From: Streptomyces sp. HD | Lineage (GTDB): Bacteria; Actinomycetota; Actinomycetes; Streptomycetales; Streptomycetaceae | Assembly: GCF_028369295.1 (NCBI RefSeq) | Contig: NZ_JAQMYP010000039.1 | Span: 35,784 to 99,783 of the forward strand | Reading direction: 5' to 3' | DNA: 64,000 bases | In this document: positions 50,685 to 59,111 of the stretch, piece after piece | Numbering within the stretch: position 1 is the first letter of the stretch | Layout: each line of letters begins with the position of its first letter | Translations under genes and position numbers: made by a program | The notes under the pieces: model-generated | The model's input: the letters and a program-made list of their open reading frames with translations, nothing else | What the model was told of the DNA's origin: nothing | Databases searched by the model: none

Positions 50685-51371
50685 ATGACCATCCGCGTAC
50701 TGCTCGCCGACGACCAGGCCCTGCTGCGGGCCACGTTCCGGATCCTGATCGACTCCTGCCCGGACATGGAGGTGGTCGGCGAGGCCACCGACGGTGCCGA
50801 GGCCGTCGACCTCGCCCGGGCGCACCGCCCCGACCTGGTCCTGATGGACATCCGCATGCCCGGCGCCGACGGGCTGGCCGCCACCTCCGCGATCTGCGCC
50901 GACCCGGACCTCACGGCGGTGCGGGTGCTGATCCTCACCACGTTCGAGATCGACGAGTACGTCGCCCGGGCGCTGCGGGCCGGGGCGAGCGGCTTTCTCG
51001 GCAAGGACGTCACCGCGGACGTGCTGCTCGACGGCATCCGGACCGTGGCCGCCGGCGAGTCCCTGCTCTCCCCCACCGCGACCCGCACGCTGATCACCCG
51101 GTTCCTGGCCTCTCCCGCCGAGAGCTCGCAGTCGGCCTCGCCCGAGGACCTCGCCGCGCTCACCGCCCGCGAACGCGAGGTCATGGCCCGGGTCGCCGAG
51201 GGCCACTCCAACGAGGAGATCGCGGAGAAGCTCTTCGTCAGCCCGCTGACCGTGCGCACCCACGTGCACCGCGCCATGACGAAGCTGGGCGCCCGGGACC
51301 GCGCCCAACTCGTGGTGATGGCCTATCAGTCGGGTCTGGTGCGGGCCGTACCGCCGAACGGGGACGGCTGA
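50685..51371 (+). CDS. NarL/LuxR-type response regulator
   Basis: The 228-residue protein has a complete receiver (LLADDQALLR, phospho-Asp in LVLMDIRMPG, Lys in FLGKDV) and a LuxR helix-turn-helix (LTAREREVMARVAEGHSNEE, IAEKLFVSPLTVRTHV). It is the partner of the kinase encoded upstream. The 150-bp gap between the two holds no gene. A terminator follows at 51406. Confidence 0.92.
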   Translation: MTIRVLLADDQALLRATFRILIDSCPDMEVVGEATDGAEAVDLARAHRPDLVLMDIRMPGADGLAATSAICADPDLTAVRVLILTTFEIDEYVARALRAGASGFLGKDVTADVLLDGIRTVAAGESLLSPTATRTLITRFLASPAESSQSASPEDLAALTAREREVMARVAEGHSNEEIAEKLFVSPLTVRTHVHRAMTKLGARDRAQLVVMAYQSGLVRAVPPNGDG

Positions 51372-51405
51372 CGGCGCTGCCGTCGTCCGGGGGACGTGCG
51401 CCACG

Positions 51406-51431
51406 GCCGCCGTTCAGGGGAAAACGGCGGC
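51406..51431 (+). terminator. Terminator of two-component operon
   Basis: A perfect 9-bp stem (51406-51414 and 51423-51431) with an 8-nt loop lies 35 bp after the response regulator stop. Confidence 0.65.
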
Positions 51432-51472
51432 GAGGGTGCGTGGCGGCGGGCGGGGCCGTCGAAGACTGACCC

Positions 51473-52453
51473 GTGAGCCTGCCGCTGATCCCTCCCATGC
51501 TCGCCAGGTCCGGCGCCCTGCCGCCCGCCGCTCAGGACGCCCGCTGGGCGTACGAGACCAAGCAGGACGGCCAGCGCGCGGTCGTCTACCTGGAGGGGGA
51601 CGGCGGCCTGCTGCTGCGCGCCCGTTCCGGCGAGGACATCACGGCCGCCTACCCCGAACTGCGGCCGCTGGGCGGCGCGCTGGGCGCCACCTCCGCGGTT
51701 CTGGACGGGGAGATCCTGGCGCTGGACGAACAGGGGCACGCCGACTTCCAGTTGCTGCAGTCCCGGATGGGGCTGGCACACGCGCCCGAGCGGGCCGCCC
51801 GGCTGGCGGCCCGTACGCCCGTCCATCTGGTGCTGTTCGACGTGATGCATCTGGCGGGCCAGTCCCTCGTCACGCTGCCCTACACCCGGCGCCGCGGGCG
51901 CCTTGAGGAGCTGGGCCTCGACGGGCCGTTCTGGTCGACGCCGGCCGCGCTGGTCGGACACGGCGCCGAAGCCCTGCGGGCCACCCGTGAGCACGGGCTG
52001 GAGGGGCTGGTGTGCAAGCGGCTGGACTCGGTGTACGAGCCCGGGGTGCGCTCCCGCGCCTGGATCAAGATCCGCAACATGCGGACCGAGGACGTCGTCG
52101 TCGGGGGCTGGCTGCCCGGCAAGGGACGGCTCACCGGCCTCCCGGGCTCGGTGCTGGTCGGACAGCGCGCGGGCGGTCGGCTGCGGTACGTCGGCAATGT
52201 GGGCACCGGCTGGAGCGAGGCGGAGCGGACGCAACTGGCGGAACTACTCCGGGCGTCGGAAACCGACGCCTGCCCCTTCGATCCCGCCCCGCGGGTGACG
52301 GGCGCGCACTGGGTGCTGCCCCGGCTGGTCGGCGAGGTCCGCTACAGCGTGCGCACCCGTTCCGGGCTGTTGCGCCAGCCGTCCTGGCTGCGGCTGCGGC
52401 CCGACCTCACACCGCAGGAGTCGGCGGCCCACCTCCCGGACGAGAGCGCCTGA
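51473..52453 (+). CDS. ATP-dependent DNA ligase (LigC/LigD-ligase type)
   Basis: The 326-residue protein has the nucleotidyltransferase motif with catalytic Lys in ETKQDGQR, LDGEILALD, GLVCKRLDSVYEPG and WIKIRN, then an OB domain (VVVGGWLPGKG). It seals DNA nicks, typically in end joining or repair. No Ku gene or polymerase domain is adjacent, so it is a stand-alone ligase rather than full LigD. The start is a GTG at 51473 after an 18-nt gap of weak ribosome site. Confidence 0.9.
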   Translation: MSLPLIPPMLARSGALPPAAQDARWAYETKQDGQRAVVYLEGDGGLLLRARSGEDITAAYPELRPLGGALGATSAVLDGEILALDEQGHADFQLLQSRMGLAHAPERAARLAARTPVHLVLFDVMHLAGQSLVTLPYTRRRGRLEELGLDGPFWSTPAALVGHGAEALRATREHGLEGLVCKRLDSVYEPGVRSRAWIKIRNMRTEDVVVGGWLPGKGRLTGLPGSVLVGQRAGGRLRYVGNVGTGWSEAERTQLAELLRASETDACPFDPAPRVTGAHWVLPRLVGEVRYSVRTRSGLLRQPSWLRLRPDLTPQESAAHLPDESA

Positions 52454-52609
52454 CACACAGCTTTCCTCCCTGCTTTCCGCTCACTGTTGCGCTGATCGTT
52501 ACCGCCGGTACCCCCGTGGCTCTTGGCACGGAAGTGAAAAGCCAGGATCCTGAACTGCCTTTCCCCCCACAACCGTTGGGCTGCGCCCGATTTCCCCCGA
52601 GGAGACGCA

Positions 52610-53386
52610 GTGTCTTCAGAGACGTCCCGTACGCACCGCAAGCGCTGGATCACCGGTGCGGCCGGTGCCGCCGCGCTCGTCATAGCCTTCCCCAGCACCG
52701 CCTTCGCCGCTCCGCCCAAGGCGCTGCCCGCCAACGCCGAGGCGGCCGAGCAGACGTACCAGCCCGCCTTCGACTACGACACGGACGGCTGCTACTCCAC
52801 GCCCGCCATCGGCCCCGACGGCACCGTCAACGGCGGCCTGAACCCCACCGGTTCACTCAGCGGCGACTGCCGTGACGCCTCGGATCTGGACAACACCAAC
52901 GGCTACTCGCGCTACAAGTGCAACAACGGCTGGTGCGCCTACATGTACGGCCTGTACTTCGAGAAGGACCAGGCGGTGGCGGGCAGCAGCATCGGCGGGC
53001 ACCGGCACGACTGGGAGCACGTCGTGGTGTGGGTGCAGAACAACGCGGTGCAGTACGTGTCGACGTCCAACCACGGCTCGTTCACGATCAGCCCGGCGTC
53101 CTCGGTGCGCTTCGACGGCACCCACGCGAAGATCGTCTACCACAAGGACGGCATCAGCACGCACTGCTTCCGGCCGGCCAACTCGAACGACGAGCCGCCG
53201 GAGAACCACAAGGGGACCTGGCAGTACCCGCCGCTGGTCGGCTGGAACGGCTACCCGTCGGGCGTGCGCGACAAGCTGGTCGCGTACAACTTCGGCAGCG
53301 CCAACTTCGGCCTGAAGGACGGCAACTTCACGAACCACCTGGCGTCGGCGAAGCCGTCCGGTATCGCGTTCGACCCGAACGCCTGA
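52610..53386 (+). CDS. Secreted NLP (necrosis and ethylene-inducing peptide 1-like) protein
   Basis: The 258-residue protein has a basic N-terminus and hydrophobic segment ITGAAGAAALVIAFPSTAFA with AxA cleavage, then the NPP1 fold with the hallmark GHRHDWE at 130-136, where His and acidic residues bind the divalent metal. Cys61, Cys87, Cys104, Cys109 and Cys186 could give disulfides. In plant pathogens NLPs bind sphingolipids and lyse dicot membranes (family knowledge). The GTG start has GAGGAGAC upstream. It is a single gene with no obvious partner. Confidence 0.92.
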   Translation: MSSETSRTHRKRWITGAAGAAALVIAFPSTAFAAPPKALPANAEAAEQTYQPAFDYDTDGCYSTPAIGPDGTVNGGLNPTGSLSGDCRDASDLDNTNGYSRYKCNNGWCAYMYGLYFEKDQAVAGSSIGGHRHDWEHVVVWVQNNAVQYVSTSNHGSFTISPASSVRFDGTHAKIVYHKDGISTHCFRPANSNDEPPENHKGTWQYPPLVGWNGYPSGVRDKLVAYNFGSANFGLKDGNFTNHLASAKPSGIAFDPNA

Positions 53387-53414
53387 TCCCGCGGGCGGTC
53401 GCCACCGAGAACGG

Positions 53415-54422
53415 TCAGACGGCCTCCGGGCCGACGCCCCGGTCCAGGAGGGCGTCGCCCAGGGCCGTTCGTCCGTACAGCACGTAGTGGCCCTGCCGCC
53501 GGGACACCAGCAGGCCCGCCTCCCGCAGGACGGAGAGGTGGGCCGACACGGTGGAGGGGGCCAGAGCGTGACGGCGGGCGAGGTCCGTCGTCGAGGACGG
53601 GGTCGCAAGGCCCGCGAGGACGGTCGCGCGCTGGTGGCCGAGCAGCCGGGCGAGCGCCTCCGGCGGGCGTGGCACCGGCTCGGTGTGCAGACGGCCCATG
53701 CCCCGGGCGGGATAGATGACCGTCGGCTGCCAGGGCCGGGCGAAGCCGCTGACCACGTCCGGCCACACGAAAACGCTCGGCATGAGCAACACGCCCCTGC
53801 CGTCGGGGCGCTGGGCGTCCGGCACATCGACGTACCGGCGCAGGGTGAGGGTGTGGTCGGCCCAGTCGACGGCCGGGTGCAGGCCGGTCAGCAGCGCGTC
53901 GAGACCGCCGTCCGCCGCCTGCCGCGACCGGTGCGCGATGTCCGCCTCCAGCACGGCGCGGTGGCGCGGCCAGTCCGGGGCGAGCAGCGCGTGCCAGGCC
54001 AGTTCGGTGAGATCGGCGAGGCGCCGGACCGTGGCGGCCGGGTCGTCCAGCGCGCCACGCCCTCGGGGTGACTCGGCGAGGCCCGGCGTGCAGGCCAACG
54101 AGCGGGTCATCTCCGCGTGCGCCAGAGCGGGGTCGGTGGCGCGCATCCGGGCCAGCTCGTCCTCGAAGCAGGGGTACGGCTCCTCCGGGGGCGCGCCGAG
54201 GAAGTCCGGGGTGTAGCCGCCGGGCGGCGGCATGAACAGCCACAGCGATGCCAGGTCGAGGCCGGTGACCGTACTGCGCATTCGGCGCAGCCAGCTTCGG
54301 TGGTAGCCGTGCCGGGACGGACGGCGCAGCATGCGCAGCGCCTCGTGGGTCTGGCACAGCGGCGAGATCGCGAACCGGCAGCGCGTGAGGTCGTCGGTGC
54401 CGAGCGGCAGGGCCAGAGGCAT
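53415..54422 (-). CDS. DUF5937/ArsR-type winged-helix regulator
   Basis: The 335-residue protein has a DUF5937 N-terminal domain (MPPPGGYTPDFLG, DELARMRATDPALAHAEMTR, GRGVLLMPSVFVWPD) and a C-terminal ArsR-like helix-turn-helix (TTDLARRHALAPSTVSAHL, VLREAGLLVSRRQGHYVLY). The ATG at 54422 has GGGGGA upstream; the frame that runs on is a shadow of the MFS gene. It diverges from the MFS exporter at 54528 and probably controls it. A relic of the same family lies at 39950-40523. Confidence 0.9.
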   Translation of the reverse strand: MPLALPLGTDDLTRCRFAISPLCQTHEALRMLRRPSRHGYHRSWLRRMRSTVTGLDLASLWLFMPPPGGYTPDFLGAPPEEPYPCFEDELARMRATDPALAHAEMTRSLACTPGLAESPRGRGALDDPAATVRRLADLTELAWHALLAPDWPRHRAVLEADIAHRSRQAADGGLDALLTGLHPAVDWADHTLTLRRYVDVPDAQRPDGRGVLLMPSVFVWPDVVSGFARPWQPTVIYPARGMGRLHTEPVPRPPEALARLLGHQRATVLAGLATPSSTTDLARRHALAPSTVSAHLSVLREAGLLVSRRQGHYVLYGRTALGDALLDRGVGPEAV

Positions 54423-54444
54423 GCGTCCCCCGTCGTGAGCGTCG

Positions 54445-54462
54445 ATTCGTCCAGGACCGAAT
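54445..54462. promoter_or_regulatory. Possible operator between ArsR-type gene and MFS gene
   Basis: ATTCG-N8-CGAAT (54445-54462) is an inverted repeat in the 105-bp divergent gap. Confidence 0.45.
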
Positions 54463-54527
54463 GAGTGGAGGCCTCGGCTGCCGACCAGCACGCTTGCTCC
54501 GACTCCCCCGGTCGGAAAGGCGGTTGG

Positions 54528-55793
54528 ATGAGCAGCGTACGTCCACAACCCTGGCGGCGGGCCGCCGTCGTCGCGGCGCTGATGCTGGCGGCGTTCACCT
54601 TCAACACCACCGAGAACCTGCCGGTCGGCCTGCTCGCCCTCATGGCACAGGATCTGCGGGTCCCGCTCGCGGCCGTGGGCGCGCTGGTCACCGGGTACGG
54701 CCTGACCGTGGCCGTCGTGTCGCTGCCGCTCGCCCATGTCAGCCGTTCCGTGCCCCGCCGGTATCTGCTCGCGGGGCTGCTGGGACTGCTCGTCGTGGCC
54801 AGCTGGGTGTCGGCGCTGGGCGGGGTGACGTACGGGCTGCTGCTGGCGGCGCGGGTGGTGACGGCAGCGGCGCAGGCGTTGTTCTGGGCGGTGATGGGGC
54901 CGGTCGCGGTAGGTCTGTTCCCGCCCGAGCGCCGGGGGCGGATCATCGGGCTGCTGTCCGTCGGCGGTTCCCTGGCGACGGTGGCCGGGGTTCCGGCCGG
55001 GACCTGGCTGGGTGCGCACACCGACTGGCGGACACCCTTCGCCCTGCTCGGCGCCCTCGCGCTCGTCTGCCTCGTGGCCGTCGGCGCCCTGCTGCCCACG
55101 TCCCGCCCGCAGGACGGCCACTCCGCCTACGGTGCCGCGCCCGACCGGCGCCGGTTCCGCGTCGTGCTGGGCGTGACCGCCCTGTCGGTGACGGGTGTCT
55201 TCGCCGGGTTCACCTATGTCGTCGCCTTCCTCGACGAGGTGAGCGGGCTCGGCGGGGACGCGGTGAGCGCCGTGCTGTTCGCGTTCGGCGGGGCGGCACT
55301 GGCCGGGGTCACCGTGACCGGGCCTCTGCTCGACCGGTTCCCGCAGGCCACCCTGGCCGTGCCGGTGGCGACCCAGGCGGTGGCCCTGCTCGGCCTCTGG
55401 GCGGCGGGCCACGTCCCGGCGGCAAGCGTCGCGCTGATGATGCTGTTGGGCGCCTCGGTCGCGCCCGTCTTCATGGCGACGCAGAGCCAGGTGCTCCGGG
55501 TGGCGCCGGGCCGCACCGAGACCGCCCTCGCGGCCAACTCGGCCGCCTTCAACGTGGGCGTCGCCGCCGGCGCGCTGCTCGGGGGCCTGCTGCTGCCCTC
55601 GGTCGGGGTGCGCGGCACGTTCCTGGTCGGGGGGCTGCTGACGGTGGGGGCGCTCGCGGTGCTGGGCCTGCCGGGGCAGGTGGGCGTCGGGGACGGTGGC
55701 GGGGCGGCCGCCGAGGGCCATGGGGCGGCAGCGGGCCGCGGGGTGAAGGGGCGGGCCGCAAAAGGGCGGTACCGTACGGACGCGGGGTCGTGA
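54528..55793 (+). CDS. MFS exporter (DHA1/AraJ-like)
   Basis: The 421-residue protein has 12 hydrophobic segments with the DHA1 pattern TFNTTENLPVGLLALMAQDL in TM1 and VVTAAAQALFWAVMGPVA. It ends in a Gly/Ala-rich polar tail. I chose the ATG at 54528, just before the first helix, with AAAGGCGG upstream. It diverges from the ArsR-type regulator. Substrate unknown. Confidence 0.88.
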   Translation: MSSVRPQPWRRAAVVAALMLAAFTFNTTENLPVGLLALMAQDLRVPLAAVGALVTGYGLTVAVVSLPLAHVSRSVPRRYLLAGLLGLLVVASWVSALGGVTYGLLLAARVVTAAAQALFWAVMGPVAVGLFPPERRGRIIGLLSVGGSLATVAGVPAGTWLGAHTDWRTPFALLGALALVCLVAVGALLPTSRPQDGHSAYGAAPDRRRFRVVLGVTALSVTGVFAGFTYVVAFLDEVSGLGGDAVSAVLFAFGGAALAGVTVTGPLLDRFPQATLAVPVATQAVALLGLWAAGHVPAASVALMMLLGASVAPVFMATQSQVLRVAPGRTETALAANSAAFNVGVAAGALLGGLLLPSVGVRGTFLVGGLLTVGALAVLGLPGQVGVGDGGGAAAEGHGAAAGRGVKGRAAKGRYRTDAGS

Positions 55794-55810
55794 CGGTCTA
55801 TCGTGTCCGC

Positions 55811-56746
55811 ATGTCCGTCCCTGAACTGATCCGCATCGTCTCCCGCGACTCGCCGATGGCCCTCGCCCAAGTGGAGCGTGTGCGCGCCGAGTTGGCGGTC
55901 CTGCATCCCGGTGTGCGCACCGAGGTCGTGCCGGTGAAGACGACCGGCGACAAGTGGATGGGCGACCTGTCCAAGGTCGAGGGCAAGGGGGCGTTCACCA
56001 AGGAGGTCGACGCCGCTCTGCTGGCGGGCGAGGCCGATCTCGCCGTGCACTGCCTCAAGGACATCCCCGCCGACCGGCCACTGCCCGCGGGGACGACGTT
56101 CGCCGCGTTCCTGAAGCGGGACGACATCCGCGACGCCCTCATCCACCCGGGCGGGCTCACGCTGGACGAGCTGCCCGCCGGGACCCGGATCGGCACCTCC
56201 TCGGTGCGCCGGGTCGCCCAACTGGCCGCCACCCACCCGCAGCTGGAGTGCGTACCGTTCCGCGGAAACGCCAACCGGCGGCTGCAGAAGCTGGCGGACG
56301 GCGAGGCGGACGCGCTACTGCTGGCGGTGTCCGGCCTGGAGCGCATCGGCCGCGGTGATGTGATCAGCGAGGTCCTCTCCGCCGACGTGATGATGCCACC
56401 GATCGGCGCGGGCATCCTCGCGCTGCAGTGCCGGGAGGGCGACTCCCGGCTCATCGACGCGGTGAGCGGCCTCGGCGACCCGGACACCTATCGGGAGGCC
56501 ACTGCCGAGCGCATGTTCCTGCATGTCCTGCAGGGGCACTGCAACAGCCCGATCGCCGGGTACGCGCGTGTGGACCGGGGCGGCGAGCTGTCGCTGCGGG
56601 CCTGTGTGTTCACGCCGGACGGCAAGACGCGGCTGAACGCGCACGAGTGGGCGGGCCGACTGGACCCGGCGACGCTCGGCACGTCGGTCGCCGTCGCGCT
56701 GCTGCGTCAGGGCGCCCGCGAGATCATCGACGGCATCCCGCACTGA
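55811..56746 (+). CDS. hemC: Hydroxymethylbilane synthase
   Basis: The 311-residue protein matches HemC: RIVSRDSPMALAQVERV, KTTGDKW, GKGAFTKEVDAALL, DLAVHCLKDIP, GTSSVRRVAQL, FRGNANRRLQKL and the dipyrromethane-anchoring Cys in LQGHCNSPIAGYA. It polymerises porphobilinogen for tetrapyrroles. The ATG at 55811 is likely; a GTG at 55790 overlaps the MFS stop. No other hem genes are near, so this looks like a detached second copy rather than the hem operon gene. Confidence 0.93.
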   Translation: MSVPELIRIVSRDSPMALAQVERVRAELAVLHPGVRTEVVPVKTTGDKWMGDLSKVEGKGAFTKEVDAALLAGEADLAVHCLKDIPADRPLPAGTTFAAFLKRDDIRDALIHPGGLTLDELPAGTRIGTSSVRRVAQLAATHPQLECVPFRGNANRRLQKLADGEADALLLAVSGLERIGRGDVISEVLSADVMMPPIGAGILALQCREGDSRLIDAVSGLGDPDTYREATAERMFLHVLQGHCNSPIAGYARVDRGGELSLRACVFTPDGKTRLNAHEWAGRLDPATLGTSVAVALLRQGAREIIDGIPH

Positions 56747-56807
56747 CCCACCCGGCCGTGCGGGCGCTGCCGCGTCGGGCGGCGCCGCCGGCCGGGACGC
56801 TCACCCG

Positions 56808-57326
56808 TCAGGCGGTGCCCTCTTCGGCCTGCTCGCGCAGGAAGTTGCTGACCTGGAGCGCGATGCCGTCGCGCAGGGTGGCGGCGTGGACGCCGGCCGG
56901 CTCCTGGAGGCCGAGTCCGCCGGTCCACAGCCGGCGGTCCGCCCACTCCTCCTCGACACGCAGCTGGATCTGCACGTCGACCTGGGTCAGGCTCGCCTCC
57001 GGGCCCGCGGCGTAGAGCACGGCGGTGGCCCGGCGCAGCGGGTAGACGTCGAAGCCCTCGATGAACTGCGAGTTGCGCCAGTCGATGAACGCGGCCTCGC
57101 CGTCGCGGCCGATCCGCACGTCGATCTGGCCGTCCTCCAGGTGGATGCCGAGATGCCGCTCGCCGCGGTTCTCGACGGTGACGCGGACCCTGAAGTACGT
57201 CAGCCCCTCGGCGGCCTCGTCCCGTCCGCGGGGCGGCTCGGCGGCTTCCAGGCAGTGGACGCGCAGACGCAGACCGGCATGCTCGTCGTACTCGTGCCAG
57301 TCCCCGACCACGTTCGGCTCGTACAC
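56808..57326 (-). CDS. Conserved hypothetical protein
   Basis: The 172-residue soluble protein has a beta-rich pattern (LRLRVHCLEAAE, YFRVRVTVENRGERHLGIH, DVRIGRDGEAAFIDW, VDVQIQLRVEEEW) like Ig-like or DUF4352-type folds, but I cannot assign a function. The GTG at 57326 has AGAGGTGG upstream and a promoter-like sequence lies 28-57 bp upstream. Confidence 0.7.
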   Translation of the reverse strand: MYEPNVVGDWHEYDEHAGLRLRVHCLEAAEPPRGRDEAAEGLTYFRVRVTVENRGERHLGIHLEDGQIDVRIGRDGEAAFIDWRNSQFIEGFDVYPLRRATAVLYAAGPEASLTQVDVQIQLRVEEEWADRRLWTGGLGLQEPAGVHAATLRDGIALQVSNFLREQAEEGTA

Positions 57327-57353
57327 AATCCACCTCTCGACCCAGAGAGCTGC

Positions 57354-57383
57354 TTCCTATCTTTGCGCTCAGGGCACTGTCAA
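57354..57383 (-). promoter_or_regulatory. Promoter of the hypothetical gene
   Basis: TTGACA (57383-57378), an 18-nt spacer and TAGGAA (57359-57354) lie upstream of the 57326 start on the minus strand. Confidence 0.5.
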
Positions 57384-57637
57384 ATGAGCAGAATGCGCTG
57401 TGGCCAGCCCATTCGCCCTCTTGATCACCGATCAAGCCGTGGGCAGGAGGAATCCGCTTTCCGGTCCGGCGGGCGCATTCACCCACGTGCCGCACATCAC
57501 GTTCCGGGCCAAGATCGACGAGCCGCCACCCCCGCGGCGAGGAGGCCGTGGCGATGCCGAGATCACCGGCAAACCCACAGTCACCCGGCAGCGACACGTA
57601 GTGGCATTCACGAATTGCGTTTCAGATGCCATTTAGG

Positions 57638-57649
57638 GGGGAATTCCCC
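57638..57649. promoter_or_regulatory. Palindromes in the gap ahead of the sigma factor gene
   Basis: The 399 bp from 57384 to 57782 hold no supported gene. They contain TTGATC-N3-GATCAA (57421-57435) and the perfect palindrome GGGGAATTCCCC (57638-57649), 134 bp ahead of the sigma factor start. Either could be a regulator site. Confidence 0.4.
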
Positions 57650-57782
57650 ACTATGTGCTTCGGACAGGAGGCACGTCCGTGGGAGCCGGCGCTTTCGGGC
57701 CCCTGGATGTCCTCCATGTGGTCCGAGTCCGCGCCTCCCATGGTGTCCGTCCAGCCGGCACCTGCCGAGGAGGTGCGCACGG

Positions 57783-58574
57783 ATGAGTGCCACCACCAGA
57801 ACGAAGCAGCACCCGCACGACGACGCCCCCGACACGATCGAGGCCTTCGAACGGCTCGTGGGACTGCCCGACGGTCCGGAGCGCAAGACCCTCAGAGACG
57901 AACTGGTTCAGGCGTGGCTGCCCATGGCCGAGCGGATCGCCGTCCGGTTCAAGGGCCGCGGCGAGTCCCTTGAGGACCTGTACCAGGTGGCCGCCCTGGG
58001 GCTCGTGAAGGCCGTCGACCACTACGACCCGGCCCGCGGCCACGCCTTCGAGGCGTACGCGGTGCCCACCATCACCGGCGAGATCAAGCGGCACTTCCGC
58101 GACCACATGTGGACGCTGCACGTGCCGCGCCGGGTCCAGGACCTGCGCAACCGGGTGCGGAGCTCCGCGAAGGAGCTGTCGCAGCTGACTCCGGGGCGGG
58201 CGCCCACCGTGTCCGAGATCGCCGATCACGCGCATCTGAGCGAGGGAGAGGTGCGCACCGGCATGGAGGCCCTGGAGTGCTTCTCCGCGCTGTCGCTGGA
58301 GGCGGAGATGCCCGGCACCGACGGCTACGCGCTGGGAGACGCGATAGGCGGCCCGGATCCGGCGTACGAGGTGATCGTCGACCGCGTGTCCGTCCAGCCG
58401 TGTCTGCAGCGGCTGCCGGAGCGCGAACGGACCATTCTCTACCTGCGCTTCTTCGGCGGTATGACCCAGAGTCGCATCGCCACGCAGCTCGGCATCTCAC
58501 AGATGCATGTGTCCCGGCTGCTGAGCGGCTGCTTCGCCCATCTGCGAGAGGAACTGCTCGCCGAGGCCCGCTGA
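57783..58574 (+). CDS. SigB/SigF-type RNA polymerase sigma factor
   Basis: The 263-residue protein has sigma-70 regions 2 (GESLEDLYQVAALGLVKAVD, YAVPTITGEIKRHFRD), 3 (RAPTVSEIADHAHLSEGEVR) and 4 (RERTILYLRFFGGMTQSRIA, LGISQMHVSRLL). This is the stress/sporulation group 3 layout. The ATG at 57783 has GAGGAGG upstream. Partner anti-sigma ATPases and SpoIIE phosphatases are encoded elsewhere in the window (17758, 37325, 62093), but pairing cannot be told. Confidence 0.93.
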   Translation: MSATTRTKQHPHDDAPDTIEAFERLVGLPDGPERKTLRDELVQAWLPMAERIAVRFKGRGESLEDLYQVAALGLVKAVDHYDPARGHAFEAYAVPTITGEIKRHFRDHMWTLHVPRRVQDLRNRVRSSAKELSQLTPGRAPTVSEIADHAHLSEGEVRTGMEALECFSALSLEAEMPGTDGYALGDAIGGPDPAYEVIVDRVSVQPCLQRLPERERTILYLRFFGGMTQSRIATQLGISQMHVSRLLSGCFAHLREELLAEAR

Positions 58575-58592
58575 AAACCCAGGCTGGTGCGT

Positions 58593-58931
58593 CTACTCCT
58601 GCGGTGATCCCGGAATCTGCGTCGGACCGTACCGTTCGAGGGCCTCTTCGAGTTCGACGCGGATCTCGGCGGGCATTTCACCGTCCCGGCCCCAGATGAG
58701 AATCAGCTCCGCGACCTGGCGGAGCTTGATGTTCGTGTGCTGGGAGACGTCCTTCAGCACGGCCCACCCCTGGTGCGGCGCCACGCGGCCGAGAGCGACC
58801 ACCATTCCGATGGCCTGGTCCACGACGGCGTGCGAGACGACCGCCGCCTTGAGCTGGTCGACCTCCTCCTCAAGTTCGAGGATCCGGTCGGTCTCGTTCC
58901 CGTCGGCGGGCTCGTTCGGTGTCGGTGCCAC
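58593..58931 (-). CDS. ANTAR-domain protein
   Basis: The 112-residue protein has a short coiled-coil (ILELEEEVDQLKAAV) and an ANTAR three-helix bundle (SHAVVDQAIGMVVALGRVAP, VLKDVSQHTNIKLRQVAELI). ANTAR domains bind paired hairpins in nascent RNA and prevent termination. There is no GAF or receiver domain, so any sensing is by a partner. The start is a GTG at 58931 with a closely spaced GGAG. Confidence 0.85.
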   Translation of the reverse strand: MAPTPNEPADGNETDRILELEEEVDQLKAAVVSHAVVDQAIGMVVALGRVAPHQGWAVLKDVSQHTNIKLRQVAELILIWGRDGEMPAEIRVELEEALERYGPTQIPGSPQE

Positions 58932-59012
58932 GTCTCCATAATCGTCTTTTTGCCAGTCGCAGGCCAGAGAAGCGGAGGCCGTTCCTCAGCTGTTTCGCCG
59001 CCCCGGCAGGGG

Positions 59013-59038
59013 TACTCGACAGGCCTACTCGACAGGCC
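59013..59038. repeat. 13-bp perfect tandem duplication
   Basis: TACTCGACAGGCC occurs twice head to tail in the intergenic region between the ANTAR gene and the VOC gene. Confidence 0.7.
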
Positions 59039-59111
59039 CCGGAGGGCATCTCGCCGGACACTGGGAGAGCACCGGTGGCCGCCGGTCGGGCGAGACCAGG
59101 ACGCGACTGAC

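Noticed and set aside
57400..57636. A 78-residue plus-strand frame ahead of the sigma factor gene
   Set aside because: It has a weak GTG start, no ribosome site and low-complexity Pro/Arg content without any recognisable family.
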